Source: Scybalomonas sp905214925 (GTDB taxonomy: Bacteria > Bacillota > Clostridia > Lachnospirales > Lachnospiraceae). Taken from it: a stretch of 64,000 bases of DNA. The notes beneath the pieces are model-generated. The model was given only the letters and a program-made list of their open reading frames with translations, was not told where the DNA came from and did no database searches. Of this stretch, positions 35,590 to 44,418 are shown in pieces. The stretch's first letter is position 1; every line of letters starts with the position of its first letter. The translations under genes were made by a program, and so were the position numbers. The stretch is taken from the NCBI GenBank assembly GCA_905214925.1, contig CAJMOB010000011.1, forward strand, positions 1 to 64,000, in the 5' to 3' direction.

Positions 35590-36510
35590 TTATCTGTCGT
35601 TTTCAAATCCTATCATTTTCACTTCTGGATGTAAACGAACTCCAAACTTCTTCTCAACTCGGTTTGCTACTTCTTCAATTAATTGTCTCACATCATGAGA
35701 TGTGGCATTTCCTGTATTAATGACAAATCCACAGTGTTTTTCTGATACTTGGGCCCCTCCAACTTGAAACCCTCTTAATCCTGTCTCATCAATTAATTGT
35801 CCTGCAAAATAACCTTCTGGACGTTTAAATGTGCTTCCTGCACTTGGATACTCTAGCGGCTGTTTGTCTCTTCGTCTTTGTGCAAGATCTTCCATTTTTA
35901 ATAGAATGTCTTCTTTTCGTCCTTTTTCTAATGCAACAACTGCTTCTAAAACAATATAATGATTTCTTCCAACTAAACTTGTGCGATATCCAAGCTCTAG
36001 CTCTTCTTTTGAAAGAGTTACAATCTCTCCTTCATCAGTAAGAACGGTTGCCTCTAAAAGAACATCTTTCATTTCTCCACCATAAGCACCTGCGTTCATG
36101 CTAACAGCTCCACCAAGTGTTCCTGGAATTCCTGCTGCAAACTCAAATCCTGTTAATTCATTTTTTAACGCTTGTTTTGCAAGGGAAGCCAAAGAAATTC
36201 CCGCCTGTGCTCGAATTGTTGTATCATCTACTTCAATCGCCTTCATATTATCTGCAATTAAAATAACAACACCACGAATTCCATCATCTGATACTAAAAG
36301 ATTACTTCCATTTCCGATAAAATAATAGGGTACCTTTGCTTCTTTTGCATGGCAAACAACTTGTTTTACCTGTTCTGCATTTTGTGGAACGACAAACAAA
36401 TCAGCATCCCCACCAATACGAAATGTTGTGTGTTTGCTCATAGGTTCCTTTTTTATCACCTGCTCTTCCCCTAGAGCAAGCACTAATGTCTGATATAATG
36501 TCTGATTCAT
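35590..36510 (-). CDS. murB: UDP-N-acetylenolpyruvoylglucosamine reductase
   Basis: 306 residues; reduces UDP-GlcNAc-enolpyruvate to UDP-MurNAc for peptidoglycan using FAD and NADPH. FAD-domain motifs include TFRIGGDADLFV, YFIGNGSNLLVSD and AGIPGTLGGAVSMNAGAYGGE. The catalytic Ser lies in YPSAGSTFKRPEG, marking a type IIb enzyme. GAGGTG precedes the ATG. First gene of murB-rapZ-whiA-crh, isolated from the ROK kinase gene by a terminator at 36590-36614. Confidence 0.95.
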   Translation of the reverse strand: MNQTLYQTLVLALGEEQVIKKEPMSKHTTFRIGGDADLFVVPQNAEQVKQVVCHAKEAKVPYYFIGNGSNLLVSDDGIRGVVILIADNMKAIEVDDTTIRAQAGISLASLAKQALKNELTGFEFAAGIPGTLGGAVSMNAGAYGGEMKDVLLEATVLTDEGEIVTLSKEELELGYRTSLVGRNHYIVLEAVVALEKGRKEDILLKMEDLAQRRRDKQPLEYPSAGSTFKRPEGYFAGQLIDETGLRGFQVGGAQVSEKHCGFVINTGNATSHDVRQLIEEVANRVEKKFGVRLHPEVKMIGFENDR

Positions 36511-36589
36511 ATTGACACCTCAATAATTTCTATTTAATTATATCATACAATATTAAAGATTATTTCTCAATGTAAATAATAACTAAAAA

Positions 36590-36614
36590 ACAGAGGGCAA
36601 AAAAGCCCTCTGTC
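36590..36614. terminator. Intrinsic terminator between the ROK kinase gene and murB
   Basis: ACAGAGGGC and GCCCTCTGT pair around AAAAAA; on the minus strand TTTTTTAG follows. It ends the hprK-ROK kinase transcript and shows that murB has its own promoter. Confidence 0.9.
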
Positions 36615-36705
36615 ATAAGAAAACACTAGATTCTAAAAAAAGTTTTTTCTCTCTTTTTGTCAAATTTATAATATTTTATTTTAAACTATAAAACCCTCTG
36701 CTAAA

Positions 36706-37635
36706 TTACATACAAAGCTTTGCCGCTCCATAAATTCCAGCATCATTTCCAAGCTCTGCAAGCACCACTTTTGCAGTACAAGCATTAAATGCATATTCAT
36801 CAAAATATTTTTGAATCATATCGGTTAAATAAGTTCCTGCCTTTGATACTCCACCGCCAATAACAATAACTTCAGGATCTGCAACAACAGCAAAAACAGA
36901 AAGAGCACGGCCTAAGATACGACAGAATTTTTCAACTTCTAAAACAGCAAATTCATCACCAGCTTTTGCCGCATCTAAAATTTCTTTTGCCATAAAATCT
37001 GGCATATCTCTAAGAACAGATGGCATATCCGATTTTTTTAATGCCTCTTTTGCACCTCGAATTAAACCTGTTGCAGAAGAGTATTGTTCTAAGCAACCTT
37101 TCTTTCCACAATTACAAGCTACCGTTTCATGTGGATTCACTGTTGCATGACCAATTTCTCCACCAGCTCCATGACTTCCTGCTACCACTTTTCCATCGAT
37201 AATAATTCCACCACCAACACCTGTTCCAAGTGTTACTAAAATAACGTTTTTATACCCTTTTGCTCCACCATTCCACATTTCACCAAGTGCAGCAACATTG
37301 GCATCATTTCCAGCCTTTACTGGAACTCCTAACAATTCAGTCATCGTATCAGCCACAGAAAATGTTCCCCATCCAAGATTTACACAACTTTTTACGACTC
37401 CATCTGCGGTAACAGGCCCTGGAACACCAACTCCTGCTCCTGTAATATCAGAAAGAGCAATTCCTTTTTCTGCTAACTTTTCCTTTACACTCTCTGCCAC
37501 GTCATTTAAAATATAAGCTCCATTATCTTCTTTTCTTGTGGCTACTTCCCATTTATCAAGAAGTTCTGCTTCTGTGGTAAATAAACCGATTTTTACTGTT
37601 GTTCCTCCGATGTCAATTCCTACTACATACTTCAT
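36706..37635 (-). CDS. glk: ROK-family glucokinase
   Basis: 309 residues from MKYVVGIDIGGTTVKIG; this Met is favoured because AGGGAG sits eight bases upstream, while an earlier Met is too close. ATP-phosphate loop DIGGTT; ROK signature LGTGVGGGIIIDGKVVAG; zinc-site CNCGKKGCLEQY. It phosphorylates glucose (possibly other hexoses) in the cytosol. It lies 39 bases after hprK on the same strand, linking glucose entry to HPr-Ser phosphorylation control. Confidence 0.92.
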   Translation of the reverse strand: MKYVVGIDIGGTTVKIGLFTTEAELLDKWEVATRKEDNGAYILNDVAESVKEKLAEKGIALSDITGAGVGVPGPVTADGVVKSCVNLGWGTFSVADTMTELLGVPVKAGNDANVAALGEMWNGGAKGYKNVILVTLGTGVGGGIIIDGKVVAGSHGAGGEIGHATVNPHETVACNCGKKGCLEQYSSATGLIRGAKEALKKSDMPSVLRDMPDFMAKEILDAAKAGDEFAVLEVEKFCRILGRALSVFAVVADPEVIVIGGGVSKAGTYLTDMIQKYFDEYAFNACTAKVVLAELGNDAGIYGAAKLCM

Positions 37636-37674
37636 TTTCATTTCTCCCTCTTTTATTACCATTCGTACAAAAAT

Positions 37675-38613
37675 TTATTTCTCTTCTTTTCCTTTATTAA
37701 GGTTTCCTGTTACACGATTATAAAGCTCAATTGCAGCATTATATCCCATCTTCTTCTGACGATGGTTAACAGCTGCTGATTCTACAATAATTGCTAGATT
37801 ACGCCCTGGGCGAATTGGAATGGAGTGGCATACTACTTTATTTCCAAGAATTTCTGTATACTGTTCTTCTAATCCAAGACGATCATACTCTTCTTTTTTA
37901 TCCCACTCTTCTAACTTAATAACTAAATCGATACTCTGTGTTGGTTTTACGCTTTCAACACCAAATAATGTCTTTACATCAATAATTCCAATACCACGAA
38001 GTTCGATAAAATATCTTGTGATTTCTGGTGAAGTACCAACAAGGGTATCCTCACTGACACGCTTAATTTCTACCACATCATCAGATACAAGACGATGGCC
38101 TCGTTTAATTAATTCAAGAGCCGCTTCACTTTTTCCAATGCCACTCTCTCCCATAATTAAAACGCCTTCACCATAAACATCCACCAATACACCATGAATG
38201 GAAATTCTTGGCGCTAACTCTACATTTAACCAGCGAATAAGCTCTGCCATAAAGCCAGATGTATGTTGTTCTGTAGTAAGAACTGGTACTTTATGGCGTT
38301 TTGCAGCTTCCATTAAACGCTCACAAGGCTCTAAGCCTCGGCAAAAAATAATACATGGAATTCCTGCTCCAAACAGACGATCCAAGCGTTCAATGACAAT
38401 ATCATCTTCCTGAATCTTTTTTAAATAGGTGTACTCTACCATACCGATAATTTGTACACGATCGGAATCAAAATGTTCAAAAAAACCAGAAAGTTGTAAT
38501 GCTGGACGGTTGATATCCGTTTGTGTAATCATAACATCTTCGGTACTGATTTCAGGAGTTACATTTGTAAGACCCATTTTTTCCACAATTTTGCTTAAAG
38601 CAACCTGATACAT
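37675..38613 (-). CDS. hprK: HPr kinase/phosphorylase
   Basis: 312 residues from MYQVALSKI, with GGAGAA upstream; an upstream in-frame Met has no ribosome site. The N-terminal domain (~1-125) is followed by the kinase domain with Walker A GESGIGKSEAA, LVSDDVVEI and the HprK signature region ELRGIGIIDVKTLFG. It phosphorylates Ser46 of HPr/Crh when ATP and fructose-bisphosphate are high and removes it when phosphate is high. Its likely partner here is the Crh-like protein at 33441. Confidence 0.95.
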   Translation of the reverse strand: MYQVALSKIVEKMGLTNVTPEISTEDVMITQTDINRPALQLSGFFEHFDSDRVQIIGMVEYTYLKKIQEDDIVIERLDRLFGAGIPCIIFCRGLEPCERLMEAAKRHKVPVLTTEQHTSGFMAELIRWLNVELAPRISIHGVLVDVYGEGVLIMGESGIGKSEAALELIKRGHRLVSDDVVEIKRVSEDTLVGTSPEITRYFIELRGIGIIDVKTLFGVESVKPTQSIDLVIKLEEWDKKEEYDRLGLEEQYTEILGNKVVCHSIPIRPGRNLAIIVESAAVNHRQKKMGYNAAIELYNRVTGNLNKGKEEK

Positions 38614-38790
38614 GTTTATTTCTCCTTTACTCCTTAAATGCTCTATCATGAGCATAGCTCATTCTATCATAAACTTTACTTATGATCTCAACTTGATTTC
38701 TTTTTTATTATTCGCATTTATTATATCATTTTCTCTCATTATTATAAAGTTTCAATTTATTGTTTTCCATAAATTTATTTTTGTATAAAA

Positions 38791-40656
38791 TTATTCATTT
38801 CTATGGAAAAAGTAATAAATCTCTTTTGCTACCGTTTCGGTAATTCCTTCTACTGCCATTAGCTGTTCTACCTCTGCTTCTTTTATAAAAGCAATATCTT
38901 TAAAATGTCTCATTAAAGCTTTTCTTCTGGCTGGCCCTACCCCTTTAATATCATCTAAAATGGACTTTATTTGTGTTTTACTTCTTAACTGTTTATGGTA
39001 TTCAATGGCAAATCTATGAGTTTCATCTTGAATTCTCGTAACGAGATGAAAGGCCTCACTATTTTTTGGAAATAATATTTCTTCATTTTGGTAATAAAGC
39101 CCTCTTGTTCTATGATTATCATCTTTTACCATTCCACAAACAGGAATATTAATTTTTAGTTCCTGTAATACTTTTAAAGCCACATTAACTTGTCCTTTTC
39201 CACCATCCATACATAGTAAATCTGGGAATCGGTTAAAACTTCCATATTGTTCGTCGATTCCTTTTTCTTTTAACTGTTCCTTTTCTTCTAATCCATGCGT
39301 AAAACGTCTTGTTAGCACTTCTTCCATACTCTTATAGTCATCAGGACCTTTTACCGTTTTTATTTTAAACTTACGATAATCACTTCGCTTTGGCTTTCCA
39401 TCTTCATAGACAACCATAGATGCTACAGTTTCAAAGCCATTAATATTGGAAATATCAAATGATTCCATTCGGTGGATATTAGAAAGCCCTAAAAGCTGTT
39501 CTAACTCTTTTACCGCACCAATGGTTCTCTTTTCTTCTCGTTTTAACTTTTCTCCATCCCTTTGAAGAACAATGGAAGCATTTTCATAGGCTAAGTCAAC
39601 GAGCCGTTTTTTACTTCCCTTTTGTGGCACTAAAATTTGAACTTTTTGCTTTCTCTTTTTTGATAGCCACTCTTTCATAATATCTTCTTCTTGAATCGGA
39701 TATTGTAATACCAGCTCCTTTGGAATATAAGGTGTTCCCGCATAAAATTGCTTTACAAAGTTACTCATAACTTCTGACATGGTCGTTTCTGAAACTCCTG
39801 TCATATGAAAATTTTCTCTACCTAATAGCTTTCCATTTCGAATAAAGAAAACCGATACAACTGCCTCTTCCATTGCTTTTGCAATAGCGACCACATCTCG
39901 ATCCTCCATTTCATTGGAATTGACTTTTTGCTTTTCTGAAATGGCTTGAATACTTTTTAACAGATCCCGATATTCTCCTGCACGCTCAAATTCCATCTTT
40001 TCGGCTGCTTCCATCATGGCTTTCGTCAAATGTTCTGTAATTTTTTGATGATTTCCACTTAAAAAATCAAGGGCCTCATTGACATATTTTCGATATTCTT
40101 CTACGCTAATATAATTTTGGCACGGAGCATCACATTGCTTAATATGATAATATAAACAAGGTCTCTCGTTTCCCGTTTCCTTTGGTAAACTTCGATTGCA
40201 AGAGCGCAATTTATATAACTTTCTGATTAATTCAATGGTATCTTTTACTGCACCTGCACTTGTATAAGGCCCAAAATATTTTGCTTTATCCCTTTTTATT
40301 TGACGGGCAAATAAAATTCTTGGATAAGGTTCTTGAACGGTTACTTTAATATAAGGATAACTTTTATCATCTTTTAACATCGTATTATACTTTGGACGAT
40401 GTTCTTTAATTAAGTTACATTCTAGCACAAGTGCCTCTAGCTCAGAGTCTGTTACGATATATTCAAAATAAGCAATTTGAGAAACCATTTTTTTTATTTT
40501 TTCTGTGTGATTGCGACTGCTTTGAAAATATTGGCGCACACGATTTTTTAATACAACTGCCTTTCCGACATAGATGATTTCATCTTCTTTATTATGCATC
40601 AAATAAACTCCTGGTTTTTCAGGAAGCTTTTTTAATTCTTCTTCTATATGAAACAT
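38791..40656 (-). CDS. uvrC: Excinuclease ABC subunit C
   Basis: 621 residues; makes the dual incisions in nucleotide-excision repair with UvrAB. A GIY-YIG nuclease domain (~13-90: KPGVYLMHNKEDEIIYVGKA), a Cys-containing stretch, a UVR motif (~200-235, UvrB contact), an RNase H-like C-terminal nuclease (MESFDISNINGFETVASMVV, then DLLCMDGGKGQVN) and tandem helix-hairpin-helix (DIKGVGPARRKALMRHF). Its ribosome site AAGGAG is buried in the 3' arm of a 10-bp hairpin (40661-40718). Confidence 0.95.
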   Translation of the reverse strand: MFHIEEELKKLPEKPGVYLMHNKEDEIIYVGKAVVLKNRVRQYFQSSRNHTEKIKKMVSQIAYFEYIVTDSELEALVLECNLIKEHRPKYNTMLKDDKSYPYIKVTVQEPYPRILFARQIKRDKAKYFGPYTSAGAVKDTIELIRKLYKLRSCNRSLPKETGNERPCLYYHIKQCDAPCQNYISVEEYRKYVNEALDFLSGNHQKITEHLTKAMMEAAEKMEFERAGEYRDLLKSIQAISEKQKVNSNEMEDRDVVAIAKAMEEAVVSVFFIRNGKLLGRENFHMTGVSETTMSEVMSNFVKQFYAGTPYIPKELVLQYPIQEEDIMKEWLSKKRKQKVQILVPQKGSKKRLVDLAYENASIVLQRDGEKLKREEKRTIGAVKELEQLLGLSNIHRMESFDISNINGFETVASMVVYEDGKPKRSDYRKFKIKTVKGPDDYKSMEEVLTRRFTHGLEEKEQLKEKGIDEQYGSFNRFPDLLCMDGGKGQVNVALKVLQELKINIPVCGMVKDDNHRTRGLYYQNEEILFPKNSEAFHLVTRIQDETHRFAIEYHKQLRSKTQIKSILDDIKGVGPARRKALMRHFKDIAFIKEAEVEQLMAVEGITETVAKEIYYFFHRNE

Positions 40657-40660
40657 AAAA

Positions 40661-40718
40661 ACAGCGTCTCCTTCCTCAGCTTGTTTCCTTTTATTTTAAC
40701 TGATTCTTGAGACGCTGT
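40661..40718 (-). promoter_or_regulatory. Hairpin overlapping the uvrC ribosome-binding site
   Basis: On the minus strand ACAGCGTCTC (40718-40709) pairs perfectly with GAGACGCTGT (40670-40661), followed by TTTTT and the uvrC ATG. The 3' arm contains part of the Shine-Dalgarno AAGGAGA. It can serve as terminator of the ANTAR gene just upstream and, if read through, would hide the uvrC ribosome site. Confidence 0.6.
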
Positions 40719-40734
40719 ATACTTTTTTTTCTTC

Positions 40735-41265
40735 CTAACTCATTAACATTAAAATCATCTGAGCAGTTTCTACCATATTCGTTCCACTATCCATACTCGT
40801 TTTTTGCAAATAGCGATGAGCTTCTTCTTCTGTCATATGATTTCTCGCCATTAACACTTGTTTTGCTTCCTCAATCCGTTTTTTATCATTTTTACTTCTT
40901 GCCTTCTTTTGAATCTGTTTTTCTTGTATGGCTTCCATCATATGAAGAGTATCCACCAATTCTGAAACTTTGAATGGCTGACGGATCGTCATAACTTCTC
41001 CGCCCCCATATTGATCCAGTACCTGCTCGGAAGCAACTAAAAGCATTTTAAATTCTTTTGGCAAATATTCTATCATTTCCGTGTAAAACATATCGGTATA
41101 CCGATAACTTCCAACGATAATTCCATAGTCTAACTGCTGTATTTTTTCAAGAACACTAGCTCCAGTAGAACATACTGCTTCAATTTCAAAACCATTTTGT
41201 AGGAGAATATCCTTCATGCGTTTTCCATTTTCCAATTTTGGAAATACAATAATGATACTGCTCAT
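40735..41265 (-). CDS. ANTAR-domain RNA-binding response regulator
   Basis: 176 residues. The N-terminal ~115 residues form a degenerate receiver-like domain (IIIVFPKLENGKRMKDILL) whose usual phospho-acceptor Asp surroundings are weak (YGIIVGSYR). A coiled stretch follows, then the ANTAR domain (~125-175: RIEEAKQVLMARNHMTEEEA, LQKTSMDSGTNMVETAQMIL). ANTAR proteins bind paired RNA hairpins and prevent termination, mostly in nitrogen genes. It lies 100 bases after glnA on the same strand, so control of glutamine-related transcripts is likely. AGGAGG precedes the ATG. Confidence 0.88.
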   Translation of the reverse strand: MSSIIIVFPKLENGKRMKDILLQNGFEIEAVCSTGASVLEKIQQLDYGIIVGSYRYTDMFYTEMIEYLPKEFKMLLVASEQVLDQYGGGEVMTIRQPFKVSELVDTLHMMEAIQEKQIQKKARSKNDKKRIEEAKQVLMARNHMTEEEAHRYLQKTSMDSGTNMVETAQMILMLMS

Positions 41266-41366
41266 CTCTTCTCCTCCTTACATGGTCTCTTCTTTCCTAT
41301 ATCATTCTCTTATGTGGAAAGAATTTTTTCATTAATTTTTATAAGTGCCCGTTCTGTTCTCTTTCT

Positions 41367-42698
41367 TTAAATCCGATAAAGATATTGTTCAATTTCCCAA
41401 GCACTTACTTGTTCAATATAAGCGTTCCATTCATTTAGCTTCCCTTTTGCATAATGCATCGAAAACTCTTTTCCAAGAGTTTCTTTTATAAAATCATCGT
41501 TTTCAAACTCTAAAATAGCCTCTTTTAAATTAGCAGGCAATGCCTCGATTTGTTTTTCTTTTCTCTCTTCTTTTGTCATTTCAAAAATATTTCTATCAAT
41601 AGAATATGGTGGTTCTATTTTATCTTTTATTCCTTGCAATCCAGCTCGTAAGCAAACAGCAAATACAAGATAAGGATTTGCAGAAGGATCGGGACTTCTA
41701 AGTTCTACTCGAATTTCCTCTCCTTTTACAGCTGGAATTCGAATCAAAGGACTTCTATTTTTGGAAGACCAAGCAATATAAACAGGCGCTTCAAACCCTG
41801 GAACTAATCGTTTATAAGAATTAACAATTGGATTGGTAATCACGGTCATTCCTTTCATATGCTTTAAGATACCACCAATAAAATAATAAGCCTCTTTACT
41901 AAGACCTAACGGATCCGAAGCATCAAAAAAACAATTTTTTCCATCTTTCATTAAAGACATATTGACGTGCATTCCTGAGCCGTTGACACCATATTTCGGT
42001 TTTGGCATAAAGGTGGCGTGTACACCATGACGTTTTGCAATGGTTCTCACCGCAAATTTAAATGTCATAATCTGATCCGCTGCCTTTAAGGCACTCTCAT
42101 ATTTTAAATCAATTTCATGTTGGGCTGGTGCGGATTCATGATGAGAAGATTCAATTTCAAATCCCATATCTTCTAACGTAAGCACCATATCTCTCCTTGC
42201 ATTTTCCCCTTGATCAAGAGGACCTAAATCAAAATATCCAGCTCTTTCCGTTGTATTTGTCGTTGGAGTTCCATCTTCTGCCGTCTGGAAAAGGAAAAAT
42301 TCACACTCCGTCCCTACTTGAAAATCATATCCAAGTTCTTTTGCTTCTTCTAATACCTTCTTTAAAATATATCTTGGACTTCCTTCAAAATCGGTTCCGT
42401 CAGGACGATAAATATCACAAATTAGCCTTGCCACTTTTCCATGTTGTGGACGCCATGGAAGAATAACAAAGGTATCTAAGTCTGGATATAAATACATATC
42501 AGACTCTTCAATTTTAATATAGCTTTCAATGGAAGAGCCATCAAACATGCACTGATTATTCAATGCTTTCTTCATTTGACTTGCAGTGATTGCCACATTC
42601 TTAAAAGTTCCAAACATATCCGTAAACTGAAGTCGAATGAATTCTACATCTTCCTCTTCTATCAGCTGTAAAATCCGCTCTCTTGTATAATGTGCCAT
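41367..42698 (-). CDS. glnA: Glutamine synthetase, type I
   Basis: 443 residues; makes glutamine from glutamate, ammonia and ATP. Characteristic segments: FTDMFGTFKNV, MFDGSSIESY, the beta-grasp and catalytic GTECEFFLF, HHESAPAQHEIDL, GVNGSGMHVNMSL and RSPDPSANPYL. The length fits the short GSI-alpha form of Firmicutes, feedback-inhibited rather than adenylylated. GGAGG precedes the ATG. Its leader contains the interspersed repeat at 42768-42841. It is followed by the ANTAR regulator. Confidence 0.96.
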   Translation of the reverse strand: MAHYTRERILQLIEEEDVEFIRLQFTDMFGTFKNVAITASQMKKALNNQCMFDGSSIESYIKIEESDMYLYPDLDTFVILPWRPQHGKVARLICDIYRPDGTDFEGSPRYILKKVLEEAKELGYDFQVGTECEFFLFQTAEDGTPTTNTTERAGYFDLGPLDQGENARRDMVLTLEDMGFEIESSHHESAPAQHEIDLKYESALKAADQIMTFKFAVRTIAKRHGVHATFMPKPKYGVNGSGMHVNMSLMKDGKNCFFDASDPLGLSKEAYYFIGGILKHMKGMTVITNPIVNSYKRLVPGFEAPVYIAWSSKNRSPLIRIPAVKGEEIRVELRSPDPSANPYLVFAVCLRAGLQGIKDKIEPPYSIDRNIFEMTKEERKEKQIEALPANLKEAILEFENDDFIKETLGKEFSMHYAKGKLNEWNAYIEQVSAWEIEQYLYRI

Positions 42699-42767
42699 TC
42701 TTTTCCCTCCTGTATACCGATTCTTTTAAAGTTTTCTTCTCTGTGCGCTGTGCATCGTTTGCACGTA

Positions 42768-42841
42768 GTGCTTTTTTATATCATAAGAATCGTAACTCTA
42801 TCACACAAAAATAACGCAATTTCTTATAATATAAAAAAGGC
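42768..42841. repeat. Interspersed inverted-arm repeat, copy 2 (glnA leader)
   Basis: GTGCTTTTTTATATCATAAG, centre ...TAACGCAATTTC..., and right arm TTTCTTATAATATAAAAAAG then GC. It closely matches copy 1 at 56-129, including the unpaired centre. It lies between the gltBD terminator and glnA, so on the minus strand it would be within or just upstream of the glnA leader RNA. Confidence 0.65.
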
Positions 42842-42886
42842 ATTCTTATTCCATGGTTACTTCTCCATTGGAATAAGAACGCCTTT
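42837..42886 (-). terminator. Terminator of the gltBD operon
   Basis: On the minus strand AGGCGTTCTTATTCCA pairs with TGGAATAAGAATGCCT, one mismatch, followed by TTTTTTATA. It lies just after gltD and before the glnA leader. Confidence 0.85.
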
Positions 42887-42936
42887 GTTCTTGGTGTGTA
42901 TTATAGCAGTATCCTATTTTATTGTCAAATCATTTT

Positions 42937-44406
42937 TTAGCTCATAAGAGCCTCATCAATTTCTTTTGCCACTTCTATTCCTTCTCGCATTGCCCACACA
43001 ACTAGAGATTGTCCTCTTCTACAATCTCCTGCAGAATAAATATTTGGAACATTTGTTTTATAACTTCCTGCTTTTGATTCAATGGAAGTCCGCTGATTAA
43101 AGGAAACTCCAAAGCAATCGCGAATATAAGGTTCTGTTCCTAAAAATCCTGCAGCAATAAAAACAACTTGTGCTTTCAATACTCGTTCACTACCCTTTAC
43201 TGGCTCTAGCACCCGTTTTCCATCTTTTATTTTTGATTCTACTTTTACTATTTTTACCCCTTTTAACTGACCATGTTCATCCATTAAAAACTCTTCCACT
43301 GTTGTTTCATAAATTCTTGGATCCTGTCCAAACACTGCAATTGCCTCTTCTTGGCCATAATCAGTCTTATTCACTTTTGGCCATTCTGGCCATGGATTAT
43401 CGGCAGTTCTTTCTTCTGGTGCTTTTGGCATCATTTCAATCTGAACAATTGACTTTGCCCCTAGTCGAATGGAAGTTCCTACGCAGTCGTTTCCAGTGTC
43501 GCCTCCTCCGATTACAATAACATCTTTTCCTTTTACTTCTGGATACTGCCCTTTTTTGCCCTTTTGTAACTCTGGCAAACTCTTTGTTACTTTGCTTAAA
43601 AAGTCCACTGCAAAATAAATTCCCTTTGCTTCTCTTCCTTTTACAGAAATGTCTCTTGGATTTGATGCTCCACACGCTAAAAGGATTTTATCATATTGTT
43701 CTTGTAACTCTTTTACCGATATGTCAATGCCTGCATTTACATTTGTAATAAAACGAACCCCTTCTTCTTCTAATAGCTTCACTCTTCGATCAATCACCCA
43801 TTTTTCTAATTTCATATTTGGTATTCCATAATAGAGAAGACCACCGATTCGATCACTGCGTTCATAAACCGTCACTTCATGTCCTCTTTTATTAAGAACA
43901 AAGGCAGCAGAAAGCCCTGCTGGACCACTTCCGATAATGGCTACCTTTTTCCCTGTTCGAATAGAAGGTGGCTCTGGTTTTATTCTATCGTGCCAAAACG
44001 CATCTTCAATAATGGAATACTCATTTTCTTTTATCGAAACAGCTTCTCCATGTAAACTACAAGTACAAGCTTTTTCACAGAGTGCTGGACAAACTCTTCC
44101 TGTAAACTCAGGAAATGGATTTGTTTTTTTCAAACGTTCATAGGCTTGTTCCATATTGCCTAAATAGACAAGATCATTCCACTCAGGAATCAAATTATTC
44201 AGCGGGCATCCTGATGTCATTCCACCGATCATCATTCCAGACTGACAAAACGGAACTCCACAGTCCATACATCTTGCTCCCTGTTTTCTTTGTTCGTTAA
44301 AAGGCAGGCTTTTATGAAATTCTAAGAAGTTTTGGATTCTTACATTTGGCTCTATGACATCGCCTATCTTTCTCTCATATTCTAAAAATCCTGTTGGTTT
44401 TCCCAT
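42937..44406 (-). CDS. gltD: Glutamate synthase small (beta) subunit
   Basis: 489 residues. An N-terminal iron-sulfur region (RCMDCGVPFCQSG, GCPLNNLIPEW, CPALCEKACTC) precedes two Rossmann folds: FAD-binding VAIIGSGPAGLSAAF and NADPH-binding VIVIGGGDTGNDCVG. It supplies electrons from NADPH to the large subunit to turn glutamine plus 2-oxoglutarate into two glutamates. It starts 12 bases after gltB in the same operon. Confidence 0.95.
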   Translation of the reverse strand: MGKPTGFLEYERKIGDVIEPNVRIQNFLEFHKSLPFNEQRKQGARCMDCGVPFCQSGMMIGGMTSGCPLNNLIPEWNDLVYLGNMEQAYERLKKTNPFPEFTGRVCPALCEKACTCSLHGEAVSIKENEYSIIEDAFWHDRIKPEPPSIRTGKKVAIIGSGPAGLSAAFVLNKRGHEVTVYERSDRIGGLLYYGIPNMKLEKWVIDRRVKLLEEEGVRFITNVNAGIDISVKELQEQYDKILLACGASNPRDISVKGREAKGIYFAVDFLSKVTKSLPELQKGKKGQYPEVKGKDVIVIGGGDTGNDCVGTSIRLGAKSIVQIEMMPKAPEERTADNPWPEWPKVNKTDYGQEEAIAVFGQDPRIYETTVEEFLMDEHGQLKGVKIVKVESKIKDGKRVLEPVKGSERVLKAQVVFIAAGFLGTEPYIRDCFGVSFNQRTSIESKAGSYKTNVPNIYSAGDCRRGQSLVVWAMREGIEVAKEIDEALMS

Positions 44407-44418
44407 AGCCTTTTCCTC

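Noticed and set aside
42197..42466. Long antisense ORFs over glnA, gltD, gltB, pyrG and ftsH
   Set aside because: They are frame shadows of conserved genes on the opposite strand, with no ribosome sites or domains.
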